A stretch of DNA of 64,000 nt from Pseudozobellia thermophila (GTDB lineage: Bacteria; Bacteroidota; Bacteroidia; Flavobacteriales; Flavobacteriaceae), in assembly GCF_900141855.1 (NCBI RefSeq), contig NZ_FQYU01000006.1, positions 211,869-275,868 on the forward strand. The letters are read 5' to 3'. The notes under the pieces are model-generated. The model saw only the letters and a list, made by a program, of their open reading frames with translations, made no database searches and had not been told where the DNA came from. The translations under genes were made by a program, and so were the position numbers. Every line of letters begins with the position of its first letter. Positions within the stretch are counted from its first letter, which is position 1. Shown here one piece after another: positions 45,977 through 56,100 of this stretch.

Positions 45977-47467
45977 ATGTTGGAAGGTTTTATGGGGCCG
46001 TTGAATCGAAATAATACAGTTGCCGCTTGGCTATGCTTCCTTTTTATGGGGATGGTCTTTGCCCAAGTTCCGAAGAAGTCCGGGCAAGGGGGAATGCCCA
46101 ATGTCATTGTGTTTATTGCCGATGATATAAGCTGGAACGATTTTGGCTGCTATGGAAACCCGTTTGTCGAAACGCCCCATATCGATAGCTTGGCGGCCCA
46201 TGGCCTTAGGTTCAACAATGCCGTTCTAACGACCAGTTCGTGCAGTCCGAGTCGAATAAGTATTTTGACGGGTAGGTATCCCCACAATACGGGAGCGGCG
46301 GAGCTGCATACCGAGCCCAAGGTGGCATTTGGGTCCATAGCTTCCGAACTGAAAAAAAAAGGCTATTATACCGGTCAGGCGGGAAAATGGCATATGGGCA
46401 CCTTGCTGCGTCAGGGCTTCGACAAGATACACGATAGCCGTGCCGAGAACGGTGACGGGGGCGAGGAAATGTGGGTGCCCTCGATTCTGGAAAGGGATAG
46501 GGGCAAACCCTTTTTCTTCTGGTTTGCCGCCTATGACGCCCATAGGCCTTGGGGCGTTAACCGGTTTTCGGGTACCCACCGCCCCGAAGATGTGGTCGTT
46601 CCACCTACCTTGGTCGACGATGGGCCTACACGAGGCGATCTGGCCAAGTACTACGATGAAATCAAGCGCTTCGATACCCATATCGGGAAGGTTATAACAA
46701 CCCTAAAAAAGGAAGGCGTCTATGAAAACACCCTGTTGGTGGTCATGGCCGATAATGGCCGCCCCTTTCCCCGTGACAAGACCCGATTGTACGATTCGGG
46801 CATACGAACGCCCTTTATTGTTCATTGGCCGGGCCGTATGGCTACCGGTACGAGCCAAAGTTTGATCAGTAGTGTCGATTTGGCCCCTACGATTTTGGAC
46901 GTTTGCGACGCGGCCATCCCCGAAAGCTTTCAGGGCAGGAGCTTTAAGGAACTCTTATTTCGGCCCCATACCAATTTTAGGCGCTATGCTTTTGCCGAAC
47001 ACAATTGGCACGACCATGAGGCGCATGAGCGTATGGTCAGGACTACGGATTTTGTCTACATACTTAATTCCAGGCCCGAGCTTCCGAACCAGGGTCCGGC
47101 AGATGCCTTGGACAGTCCTGCTTTTAAGTCCCTTCAGGCAAAAAACGACAAAGGTGGGTTGACCAAGGCCCAGTACGATGTGTTCTTGGCACCGCGACCC
47201 AAGGAAGAGCTGTTTTATATAAAGGGCGATGTCCTTCAAGTGCAGAACTTGATCGGGAATGAGGAGTTTGGGCAGGTGCGCGGGAAATTGAGAAAAGTAC
47301 TCGCCGACTGGATGCGGGAGACCCGTGACAACATACCCGATGGCCTGACGAAAGACTGGTACACCAGGGACGGGGGTAAAAAAATTGACGGGAACTTTCA
47401 AATACGAGGGGAAATGCCAGGGGCTTCCACCGGGGCTGAAAAAGTAAATGTGATCAGCGGTTTTTAG
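45977..47467 (+). CDS. S1 sulfatase (CSPSR active site), heparan N-sulfatase-like pattern
   Basis: This 496-residue sulfatase has a signal peptide ending near VFAQ (residue 30). Motifs are VFIADDISWNDFGCYGN (Asp49, Asp50), CSPSRISILTGRYPHNTGAAELH (Cys89), TGQAGKWHMGTL and MADNGRPFPRDKTRLYDSG. The DISWNDFGCYG and RYPHNTG patterns recall the subfamily that includes sulfamidases (N-sulfoglucosamine sulfohydrolase), but other members cleave O-sulfate of algal sugars, so I do not assign specificity. It starts 9 bp after the CstA-like gene and closes the plus-strand run of module 2, converging with a minus-strand operon. Confidence 0.9.
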   Translation: MLEGFMGPLNRNNTVAAWLCFLFMGMVFAQVPKKSGQGGMPNVIVFIADDISWNDFGCYGNPFVETPHIDSLAAHGLRFNNAVLTTSSCSPSRISILTGRYPHNTGAAELHTEPKVAFGSIASELKKKGYYTGQAGKWHMGTLLRQGFDKIHDSRAENGDGGEEMWVPSILERDRGKPFFFWFAAYDAHRPWGVNRFSGTHRPEDVVVPPTLVDDGPTRGDLAKYYDEIKRFDTHIGKVITTLKKEGVYENTLLVVMADNGRPFPRDKTRLYDSGIRTPFIVHWPGRMATGTSQSLISSVDLAPTILDVCDAAIPESFQGRSFKELLFRPHTNFRRYAFAEHNWHDHEAHERMVRTTDFVYILNSRPELPNQGPADALDSPAFKSLQAKNDKGGLTKAQYDVFLAPRPKEELFYIKGDVLQVQNLIGNEEFGQVRGKLRKVLADWMRETRDNIPDGLTKDWYTRDGGKKIDGNFQIRGEMPGASTGAEKVNVISGF

Positions 47468-47488
47468 AGGCGACCCGGCAAGGCGGGG

Positions 47489-48097
47489 CTAAAACAGGCC
47501 TTCGTCCTTTTCCCACTGCCTTACCGAACGCCCGTCGCCCAAAAAGGAAGTATCAAGCCATTGCTGTAAAAATGCTGCTGAAATGGCCTTGGCCCCGTCC
47601 CGGCAAATTTTGTAATAGGGTACGTTGGGCAATAGGTCGTTGTTAACAAGCTGCCTGCCGTTATATACCTCAGGGGCGACCAAGGTATAGGCTTCGATGG
47701 ATTTGGCCTCGGGCCGGTCGAAGGGGAAGCATTCGATTCGCACCAGCGAATACCCGATTTCCCTGGCCGTAAAATTCGCGTAGTCCGATTTTTGGACCCT
47801 TCGAAGCACGCCGTTGGCCCGGTCGTGGTCAAGGCCCGTGTATTGTACATTGAACGCCCCGAAATAGGGTTCGCCTCGGTCGGGGTCGTGGTATATGGGG
47901 CGGCTTCGGACATTCTCGTCGGGGTCGTAATTCAAAATCCGTTTTACCCCGATGGCCGTAACGGGTACAAGCTGTAAGGACCCCTTGATGTCTTTTTGGG
48001 ACGAAAACTGATTGATCAAGCTGCCATATCCGAACAGGTTGAACTCGTCTTTGCTTCGCAAAAAATCTTTCCAAGGGTATAAATAGGTGTCTTTCAT
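47489..48097 (-). CDS. Gamma-glutamylcyclotransferase-fold protein
   Basis: This 202-residue cytosolic protein shows the gamma-glutamylcyclotransferase (AIG2/GGCT) fold: LFGYGSLINQ (residues 21-30, the Tyr-Gly-Ser loop) and VQKSDYANFTAREIGYSLVRIE, whose Glu113 corresponds to the catalytic acid in the family's REGY-type motif. The family cleaves gamma-glutamyl amides by cyclization to 5-oxoproline, acting on glutathione, modified amines or protein conjugates. The start overlaps the stop of the STAND ATPase gene by 4 bp (ATGA), so the two are translated together and probably work in one system. It is not a known polysaccharide enzyme. Its biological role is unknown. Confidence 0.72.
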   Translation of the reverse strand: MKDTYLYPWKDFLRSKDEFNLFGYGSLINQFSSQKDIKGSLQLVPVTAIGVKRILNYDPDENVRSRPIYHDPDRGEPYFGAFNVQYTGLDHDRANGVLRRVQKSDYANFTAREIGYSLVRIECFPFDRPEAKSIEAYTLVAPEVYNGRQLVNNDLLPNVPYYKICRDGAKAISAAFLQQWLDTSFLGDGRSVRQWEKDEGLF

Positions 48098-50787
48098 AGG
48101 GGGTGACTGTGATATTTTTTTAGTTGGTTGTACCGGATCTTGGTGAGCTCGTAGCTGAGCCAGGCATTTTTATCGACCGACCGGTGTACTTCCTCCGCTT
48201 CTAAGAGGTAGTTGTTCGATTCGTCCTTCAGGCCGTCTTCAAACTTCATGAGCCCCAATAGACATAGGGCCCGGTAATACCTCATGTAACGGGTAAAGTC
48301 GTGGTCTTCGCAAAGGCTTAAGGTGGTATGGCAAAATTCGGTTGCATCCTTTGGCCGATTGTACTTGTAATATAGGTCTGCCAATTCTATCGAGGCCAGT
48401 GCGGCGGACTCCCAATACTTTATCTTGGTCAGTTCGGCATAGCTGTCGAGCAACAAGGCTTCGGCCGTTTGAAAATGGGCGATCGTCTTGGGTTTTCGGG
48501 CATAAATTCGGCCCTTGTTTATCTTGTTGATCTGAAACCAACTGTAAGGTCCCTTCAGTTTTAGGGCATCGTGGGTTTCATTGGTATATTTAAGGCTCTC
48601 TTCCAAATCGGCCATATCGCTGTAGAGCAATCCGAGATTGGTTTTAAAACCTAGGATCCAACGGTCCTCGCCTATGCCCGTGTAATTGACTATGGCCTGT
48701 TTCAGGTGCTTTTCGGCCTTGTCGAATTTCCCCCTCCTCCAATAAAACAAAGCCGTGTAGTTACAGGCCCTTGCCTGTTGCAGGGGATAGCCTGTCATAA
48801 GCGTTTTTGACTGTTCGAAATGTTCGGCCGCCAAATCGAAATTGCCCTTTCTTTCCTGGGCCCGGGCCATTTCCAGAATCACAAAGGCATAGTTGAGCAT
48901 TCCGATTTTCTCGATCTCTTCCGGGGAAAAGGCCATGGTTTTTTCGATAATCGATTCGCCTATGTCAAATTCGGCCAATTCGCCCGACAGGTTGGCCCCT
49001 ATGCGGTAGATTTCCCCCGTTGTTTTATCAATGCTTGTTTGTTCGGCGAGTATCTGTAAGGCCTCCCTGATGGGGGCCGGACTCAGGTCCCTGCTTTTGC
49101 TGCTTTTTAAAAGCCGGGCCTTTGACATCAATAGCCTGGCCCGTGGTTTTCCCGATTTGAAATGATCGAGAAGCCCGTCGTATAATTTTTCTGAAATAAC
49201 GTATGGACCTACCTCGTTCAAAATTTTCTCCAAGAGAACCAAGAGGTCTAGGGCCAGGTCTTGGTTGGCGTTGTCCGTACACCATTTGATCATGCCCTCG
49301 ATGTCCAACGCATCGTTTTTGAGGGCAGAAATGCTTCTGTTGTCCAAATCGGTATTGTCCTTGTCAAAGAGCCAAGAGTGTATTTTTTGTAGCAGGGTGT
49401 GGTAATTATGGCATATTTCCAATAGGTAGGTCTTGTCGTAAGCTATGCCCTTCGACTTCATGTCCCATTCAACGTTCTCTTTGAAAAGCACATAAATTTC
49501 ATACCGCTCCTCTTCCCCATCGGGGTCGATCGTTTCCCGAAGCAAGCTTTGGTTATAGAACTTTTTGACGGTCTCGGTGGTTTCGAGGTAGTCGTTGAAT
49601 TGGGGCCAGTGGGGAATATTTCTGAGATAGAATCCATTCTTAAAAAAACTGAGATGGTAGAAGAACAATTTTTCTTCCTCGCCGAGGGTGTCATAATTCC
49701 ACTTGAAGGCGGTATACATATTGAGGTGCCTTTCCGAAAGTTCGCCGTAAAGGGGTATTATCTCCTTTTGCAACAATTTGGTGAACTGGCCTTGAATGGT
49801 CTTTAGCTCGTACTCGACACTTTTGCAGGCCAATAGTCGAATGCCCAAGGGGTTGTTCGAAACTTGGTTGCACAGGTCGGCAATTATCCCGATTTGTTCC
49901 AAGGTAAAGGACTTTCGGGCCTTTTTCCTGAATTTGTCCACATAGTCGTTATGCAGTCTGCAAAACAGTTTTATGGCGCCGTAGTTCGATGTCAGGTCCT
50001 TTTCGGAACGGCCATCGATCGACCTGACGTTGCTTAGCCCCTCTAGCTCATAGATGACCTGTACAAAATTGATTTTCACCTGGCTTGTAATGATAACCTT
50101 GATGTTCGGGTTGGTGAGAAAGGGTTCGATCAACTCTTTGTAAATTTTTACGTGCAGGCCGTAATTCAGTTTCACATGGTCGTAGTGGTCGAAGAAAAAG
50201 ATGGTCGGGGACTGGAAATTTTTTGCGATAAAAAAGTAATCCTCCTTACGGTCGTTGTTGAGGCAGCGATTGAGTATGCCCTGGGCGTGTGCGAACATAT
50301 CTTCGATTTCGCCGTTTTGGAGCGATTCGAAGTCGACTTCGATAACCAGTTGAAACCTGTCTTTTAACCGTACCGTGCACACCTCTTGCACCAATCGGGT
50401 TTTTCCGATGCCCGAAGGCCCCGTCACATTGATCAATTGGTTGTTTTCTATGATTTCACCCAAATTGCTAAGGTTGTCGTTATCGTCTACATATTTGCCC
50501 TTGGGGTTTTCCTTGGTCATTAGGTTTCCGGGGTAGAGCTGGGGTTTGTTCAATACCGTTTGCCCCGTTGGTTTCTTCCAGAACCTGAGCCGTTGAAAAA
50601 TCTTTTGCGAATTGTCTACTGCATCGCCGAGTTGGCTAAAGGTTTCCACATACCATTTGAACACCGTGGCGAGCACGATGAGAATGGAAAGAACGAGGCC
50701 GATACCGGGCCATAACTGTTCATAGATCGTGTCTAGGTCTTGAACCGGTAAAAGAAGGTAAGTTTGAAATAGGGTCCCGTTTGGCAT
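48094..50787 (-). CDS. Membrane-anchored NB-ARC/STAND NTPase with C-terminal TPR repeats
   Basis: This 897-residue protein has a short N-terminal tail, one transmembrane helix (about 25-43, WPGIGLVLSILIVLATVF), then a STAND-type NTPase domain: Walker A VTGPSGIGKTR (Lys129), Walker B TIFFFDHYDH (Asp200), a sensor-like KVIITSQ (230-236) and the GxP-type NNPLGIRLLA (311-320). A helical part follows and from about residue 640 to the end are tetratricopeptide-like repeats (CNYTALFYWRRGKFDKAEKHLKQAI, then LGLLYSDMADLEESLKY). STAND proteins act as switches that assemble on ligand binding at the repeats. The N-terminal effector is missing here; the only partner is the overlapping cyclotransferase gene. 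It may be a defence or signalling switch; this is inference. Confidence 0.82.
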   Translation of the reverse strand: MPNGTLFQTYLLLPVQDLDTIYEQLWPGIGLVLSILIVLATVFKWYVETFSQLGDAVDNSQKIFQRLRFWKKPTGQTVLNKPQLYPGNLMTKENPKGKYVDDNDNLSNLGEIIENNQLINVTGPSGIGKTRLVQEVCTVRLKDRFQLVIEVDFESLQNGEIEDMFAHAQGILNRCLNNDRKEDYFFIAKNFQSPTIFFFDHYDHVKLNYGLHVKIYKELIEPFLTNPNIKVIITSQVKINFVQVIYELEGLSNVRSIDGRSEKDLTSNYGAIKLFCRLHNDYVDKFRKKARKSFTLEQIGIIADLCNQVSNNPLGIRLLACKSVEYELKTIQGQFTKLLQKEIIPLYGELSERHLNMYTAFKWNYDTLGEEEKLFFYHLSFFKNGFYLRNIPHWPQFNDYLETTETVKKFYNQSLLRETIDPDGEEERYEIYVLFKENVEWDMKSKGIAYDKTYLLEICHNYHTLLQKIHSWLFDKDNTDLDNRSISALKNDALDIEGMIKWCTDNANQDLALDLLVLLEKILNEVGPYVISEKLYDGLLDHFKSGKPRARLLMSKARLLKSSKSRDLSPAPIREALQILAEQTSIDKTTGEIYRIGANLSGELAEFDIGESIIEKTMAFSPEEIEKIGMLNYAFVILEMARAQERKGNFDLAAEHFEQSKTLMTGYPLQQARACNYTALFYWRRGKFDKAEKHLKQAIVNYTGIGEDRWILGFKTNLGLLYSDMADLEESLKYTNETHDALKLKGPYSWFQINKINKGRIYARKPKTIAHFQTAEALLLDSYAELTKIKYWESAALASIELADLYYKYNRPKDATEFCHTTLSLCEDHDFTRYMRYYRALCLLGLMKFEDGLKDESNNYLLEAEEVHRSVDKNAWLSYELTKIRYNQLKKYHSHPL

Positions 50788-51214
50788 CTTACGAAGATTT
50801 GCAATTTAGTGGTTTAGATCGGTCTACGGGGGAAGGCAAACAATTCTATGGGTAAAAATTAGAGGAATAAATGCTTTGAAACAAGCAATGGGGGGAATAC
50901 TTTTTTCCGGTAAAGAGACTATGGGAACAAGCACTGGGGCAATCTTTTAAATTTTAGGTGTCTTCTCTTGATAACTTATGGCTTTACAAGGCTATTTCGG
51001 CACGTGGGAAAATGGAATAAAGCAGCACAAGGGCTAGGGCAGCACAGTACAGGATGCTTTTCTGGGCAAAACGTTATATCCTTGATTAGACTTATTTTAT
51101 TTTTCAGTTTGTTAACTGGGTATATTCTCTATGCAACCTTGTCTAAAAAGTAGGGTATGGCCATTAAAATAGGTATAAGGTAATTCCAAACACAGGTAAG
51201 CAATTTTCAAACAA
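50788..51214. other. Intergenic region between STAND operon and sigma factor
   Basis: This 427-bp stretch holds the divergent promoters of the STAND-cyclotransferase operon (minus) and of the module 3 sigma factor (plus). A 61-codon frame at 50968-51153 was seen, but its first part looks random and only its last 20 residues are hydrophobic; I do not call it. No RNA gene or repeat was recognised. Confidence 0.55.
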
Positions 51215-51778
51215 ATGTCCAAGCGTGTCGAAATCGGCTTTGCGGAAGTACGGAACGGAAATCATTTGGCCTTTAAAAGGTTGTTCGATTCGACGTACAA
51301 AGAGCTTGTGGTCTATGCCCATGGTTACCTTTACGAGAAATCGGCAAGCGAGGATGTGGTGCAGGAGGTTTTTATACGCCTTTGGGAAAGGTCCCGTTCC
51401 CTGGATGTGCAGACCGATATACGGGCCTACCTCTTTGCCATGGTACGCAATGCCTGTTTGAACCATCTCAAGAAATACAAGATCAGCGATCGGGCCAAAG
51501 TACTGGAAGACCCTGGGGCCCTGATGGCGTATTATGAACCCGAGCAGTTCGGGGAGGAGCAAAAACAACCGCTCTACGGACAAGTACTTCAGGTAATGGA
51601 CAAGTTGCCCCGAAAAATGAGGGCCATCGTAGAGTTGCGGTTTTTGGGACACTACCGTTATCAAGAGATTGCCGACGAACTCGACGTTTCGGTAAATACG
51701 GTTAAAACACAACTTCAAAGGGCCAAGACCAAGTTCGCCGAGCTCATGTTGACGCTTGTTCTTCTTTTTTGGACTTAA
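51215..51778 (+). CDS. ECF sigma-70 factor, PUL module 3
   Basis: This 187-residue ECF sigma factor has region 2 (SASEDVVQEVFIRLWERSRSL, then YLFAMVRNACLNHLKKYK) and region 4 with a helix-turn-helix (RFLGHYRYQEIADELDVSVNTVKTQLQRAKTKF). It should drive module 3 when released from FecR, whose gene begins 124 bp downstream on the same strand. The C-terminus (LMLTLVLLFWT) is hydrophobic, a tail often seen in Bacteroidota FecI-like sigma factors. Confidence 0.93.
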   Translation: MSKRVEIGFAEVRNGNHLAFKRLFDSTYKELVVYAHGYLYEKSASEDVVQEVFIRLWERSRSLDVQTDIRAYLFAMVRNACLNHLKKYKISDRAKVLEDPGALMAYYEPEQFGEEQKQPLYGQVLQVMDKLPRKMRAIVELRFLGHYRYQEIADELDVSVNTVKTQLQRAKTKFAELMLTLVLLFWT

Positions 51779-51902
51779 CGCAAAAGCCTTTAAAATGGCA
51801 TACTCTCATTTTTTTATTAAGAATTTTGTGATTTTAATAAAATTTTGTCACCCATTTTGACTAAGTGCTTGTCTTAATGGTAAAAGCCGGTGTTGCGCCC
51901 TC

Positions 51903-53045
51903 ATGGAATTTAAGCTTATCATTAAGAAAATCGAGAATGCCCTAAGTGAATCGGAAGCGGAGATTTTCGATAGGTGGTATGCAGAATCGCCCGAGCATAG
52001 GGACTATTTTCACCGGGTGCAACAGGCGTATCGGGATGGCCCGAAAAAAATAGAAAACGACAAGGCCTGGGCCAAGGTTTTTTCTAAAATCAAGGATAGA
52101 AGAAGAAAAAAAAGTTATCTCAAGTATGCTGCGGGCATTACCCTATTACTTGCCCTAGCTTCCTTCTGGGCCACAAGGAAATCGACCCAAAAGACGATGG
52201 CCCCGGTACCGTCGGTGGTGTCTGTGCCGGAAGGGGATAGGATCGAGGCGGGTAGCGATAGGGCCGTACTTACCTTGGAAGACGGAACCCAAGTGGTTCT
52301 TGACAAGGGACGTCGATTCAAGAAGGGAAATGTTTCGAGCAATGGAGAGGAATTGGTCTACGCCAATGACGGTGCCCAGGGTGGGAAGACCGTTGCGCAA
52401 AATATCTTGGATATCCCCCGGGGAGGCCAATTCCATATGGTATTGTCCGACGGGACAAAGGTTTGGGTAAACGCAAAGACCAAGTTGAAATACCCTGTGG
52501 CCTTTGCCCCGGGCGAGACTAGAAAGGTAGAATTGGTATATGGGGAGGCCTATTTCGAGGTCTCGCCAAGTACGGCCCACGGGGGGTCCCGATTTATCGT
52601 GATGACGGGCGAACACGAGGTGGAGGTGCTGGGCACCCAGTTCAATATCAAGGCCTATGGGGAAGAACCGCAGATTTCGACAACTTTGGTCGAGGGCAAG
52701 GTAAAGGTAGGAAACGGAACTACAAAGCGGGACTTGTCGCCCGGATATCAGTCCAGGTTCGAAAGGGACACCGAAGAGCTCGCGGTCGTTGAAGTCGATG
52801 TATACGACGAGATATCGTGGAAGAACGGTTTTTTCAGTTTTAAGGACAAGCCCTTGGAGGATATCATGGAGGTGCTTTCGCGTTGGTACGACTTTGACGT
52901 GCGCTTTGAAGAAGAGGGACTAAGAAAACTGACCTTTAACGGGGTTTTTAGGCGGGCCGAGGACATCGAGGATATTTTAAACATCATACGACAAACCAAT
53001 GAAGTAGATTATGAAATCGACCAAAAGACCATCACCATAAAGTAA
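51903..53045 (+). CDS. FecR-family anti-sigma factor, PUL module 3
   Basis: This 380-residue anti-sigma factor has a cytosolic N-terminus, a transmembrane helix (about 75-89, AAGITLLLALASFWA) and a periplasmic FecR part: LDIPRGGQFHMVLSDGTKVWVNAKTKLKYP, LVYGEAYFEVSPS and VEVLGTQFNIKAYG. Its C-terminal DUF4974-like end (LEDIMEVLSRWYDFDVRFEE) contacts the receptor. It lies between the sigma gene and the susC gene, in the standard order, with 92 bp to susC. It is probably specific for the module 3 sigma factor. Confidence 0.94.
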   Translation: MEFKLIIKKIENALSESEAEIFDRWYAESPEHRDYFHRVQQAYRDGPKKIENDKAWAKVFSKIKDRRRKKSYLKYAAGITLLLALASFWATRKSTQKTMAPVPSVVSVPEGDRIEAGSDRAVLTLEDGTQVVLDKGRRFKKGNVSSNGEELVYANDGAQGGKTVAQNILDIPRGGQFHMVLSDGTKVWVNAKTKLKYPVAFAPGETRKVELVYGEAYFEVSPSTAHGGSRFIVMTGEHEVEVLGTQFNIKAYGEEPQISTTLVEGKVKVGNGTTKRDLSPGYQSRFERDTEELAVVEVDVYDEISWKNGFFSFKDKPLEDIMEVLSRWYDFDVRFEEEGLRKLTFNGVFRRAEDIEDILNIIRQTNEVDYEIDQKTITIK

Positions 53046-53137
53046 TTACAAAAAAAAGGGAACGGAGTCTAGATCTGACAAATTTAAACCTCCATCCCCA
53101 TGTATATCGATTAATAAATTAACCAACATTCAAATTT

Positions 53138-56100
53138 ATGAAAACTAAACCACTTGGGGGCATTCTTCGCCTTTTAAGAAAGTCCCTATTACTGACTATG
53201 AGGATCTTCATCTTGTTCTTTACGATTCTATCGTTCGGATTTGGGTCGGAAAAGGGCTTTTCCCAGAATGAAAAGGTCAGTTTCGACACCGATACCTCCT
53301 TATCGGTCGAAGAAATCCTGGAGGTAATTAAAAAGCAGACCGATTACAACTTCATCTATCGGTCGGATCTCTTTGCGAACAGCCCCAAAATTAAGGTCGA
53401 TAAGGGAAAAATACGGATCGGAGCGCTCTTGGACAAATGTGCCGAGCTGACCGACATTGAATTTCAGTTTGCCGGCAACAAGTCCATATTGCTAAAAAAG
53501 CGCCCAAAGGAACGGGAGAGGAAGGAAGTCCGGTTTACGGTTTCGGGGACGGTTTCGGATACCGAGGGCATTCCCTTGCCCGGGGCCAATATCGTCGAGA
53601 AGGGTACGACCAATGGGGTCACTGCCGATTTCGACGGGAACTTCACGATAGAGGTAACCGACGAAAACGCCGTATTGGAGGTTTCCTATATAGGTTATGC
53701 CAGTAAGGAAATCCCGGTAAACGGCCAGGCCCGTCTTCAAATCGTACTGGAGGAGAGTGCGGCCGGTTTGGACGAGGTTGTTGTGGTGGGATATGGCGTG
53801 CAGAAAAAATCGGATATTACAGGTGCCGTTTCCAATATTTCAGAAGAGAAATTACAGAGTAGGCCTACCGCAAATTTTTCCGATGCATTACAAGGGAGGA
53901 GTAGTGGTGTTCAAATACGGCAATCCGGAGGTGATTTGGATGGAAAATTTCAAATAGCCATACGCGGTGTTGGTTCGGTTACGGGAAGCAACGACCCGTT
54001 GATAGTGGTTGACGGTGTGCCTTTGATAAGTGCGAGTTTTTCTACCATAAACCCTAAGGATATTGCATCGATAGATATTTTAAAGGATGCTTCCGCTACG
54101 GCTATCTATGGGGCCAGGGCGGCCAACGGGGTTGTGATTATTACCACCAAGAAAGGAGAAGTAGGTAAGCCACAACTAACCTATAGTTCGGATTTAAGTG
54201 TCGAACATATTTCAGAGCGGTACGATGTGATGAGCACCGAAGAACAAAGGTTACTTTTTGTAGAGGCCTTTAAGAATTCGAATAGAAGTACAGCGGTTTA
54301 TGATGATCCGACAAACCCTATCTGGCAGGTTGATACCGACTGGCAAGATTTGGGTACACGTACGGGAGTTCGCCAAATACATAACATTAACTACTCCGGA
54401 GGCACGGAAAATACACAGTATTCGGCGTCGGCCTCCTACCAGAATAGGACGGGAACTCTTTTGAATACTGATCTTAAGACGTATTCGATACGTACCAATC
54501 TAAGTACCCGGGTAAACGATTGGCTTAAAATCAGTACCAATATTACGGGTAGCTACCAACCTGAGAACTATGCGAATGGAGATGATTGGGGATCAACAGG
54601 TTATCGGGCATTTGCTTACCAGCACAGTTACACTAGACCTTATGATGAGGATGGTGAATTGACCAATGTTAATACGGCCTCAGCTCCTTATTTCGGGGCC
54701 AACCAAAACCCATTGGTGCCATTGCTTCTGCCAACTAGGGAACGAAACACTACCCGGTTACTAGGCAACTTTCAAGCCAATATAAAACTTGTCGATGGTC
54801 TATTCCTCAATACCAACTTTGGTGGTGATTTGGTTCGAATAGAGGAGTATGGTTACAACCCTATCTATGAAATAGGACGAATGATAAATAACCAGGGCTC
54901 CGTAACGGTTAGCAATAACAACGATACCAATTGGGTGGCCGATGCTACCTTGGACTATACAAAGGAATTCGGCAAGCAAAGTGTAAAGTTTTTGATAGGG
55001 GTCTCGGCCCAACAATTTTTATTGCGCCGAACTACTGCCTCAGGTACGGGTACTGTCGATAATTCATTGAACCAATTGTCGAACCAGACCAGTTTTAATA
55101 GTACGGGGAGTAATGTACAAGGTGGTTTGGCATCTTCCTTTGCGAGATTAAACTATGGGTATGACAACAAGTACCTTTTGACGGCAACCATTAGAAGGGA
55201 CGGTTCCTCCCGTTTTGGACCGGATAAAAGATACGGAACGTTTCCTTCGGCATCGGTTGCCTGGCGGATTTCCCAGGAAAACTTTTTAAAGAACAGCACC
55301 ACGTTGAACGATTTAAAATTCAGGATCAGTTATGGTTTGACCGGAAATCAAAATATTGGAAATTTTGAGTTCATAACGAAGGCGGCACCTACTCCGTATG
55401 TTTATGGAAACACGGTCGTTGTGGGCAACTCTGCTTCTAATATAGGTAACCCTTCGTTGCAATGGGAGGCAAACAAGCAATTGGATATAGGTTTGGATTT
55501 TGCCCTGTTTAAGAGCCGGATTAGCGGTACTATCGATTATTACGACAAGAAATCGGAAGACTTATTGATTCAGAACCCCATACCCTTAACGGCAGGAGTT
55601 CCCAATGCGCCGATTGTCAATATAGGGTCGGTACAGAACCAGGGAGTCGAATTTGCAATTTCTTCAAGAAACCTGGTGGGGGAATTTAAGTGGACCACGG
55701 ATTTTAATATAGCCTATAACAAAAATGAAGTACTCGATATAGGGACAAATTCTGCGGGCGAGCCGCTAGAGATTCCCGGACAGAATATTCCGCTTTCAAA
55801 CCTTCCTTCCAATTTAACGGTTGCAGGACGCCCGGTCGGGGCCTTTTACATGTATGTCTATGATGGTGTATGGCAACTTGGGGAAGAAGCCGAAGCTGCA
55901 ACATGGTTTAACGCCGTTCCAGGCGACCCCAGATATAAGGATTTGAATGGTAACGGCGTGTTGGACGCGGGTGATAGGACTTTTGTCGGTAATCCTCACC
56001 CAAAACTTATTGGAGGGCTCGATAATACCTTTTCCTATAAAAACCTGTCGTTATCTATTTTTATGAACTTTGCCACAGGTAACAAACTATATAATACGGC

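Noticed and set aside
50968..51153. 61-codon frame with a hydrophobic tail
   Set aside because: The first 40 residues look random and it has no coupling to a neighbour.
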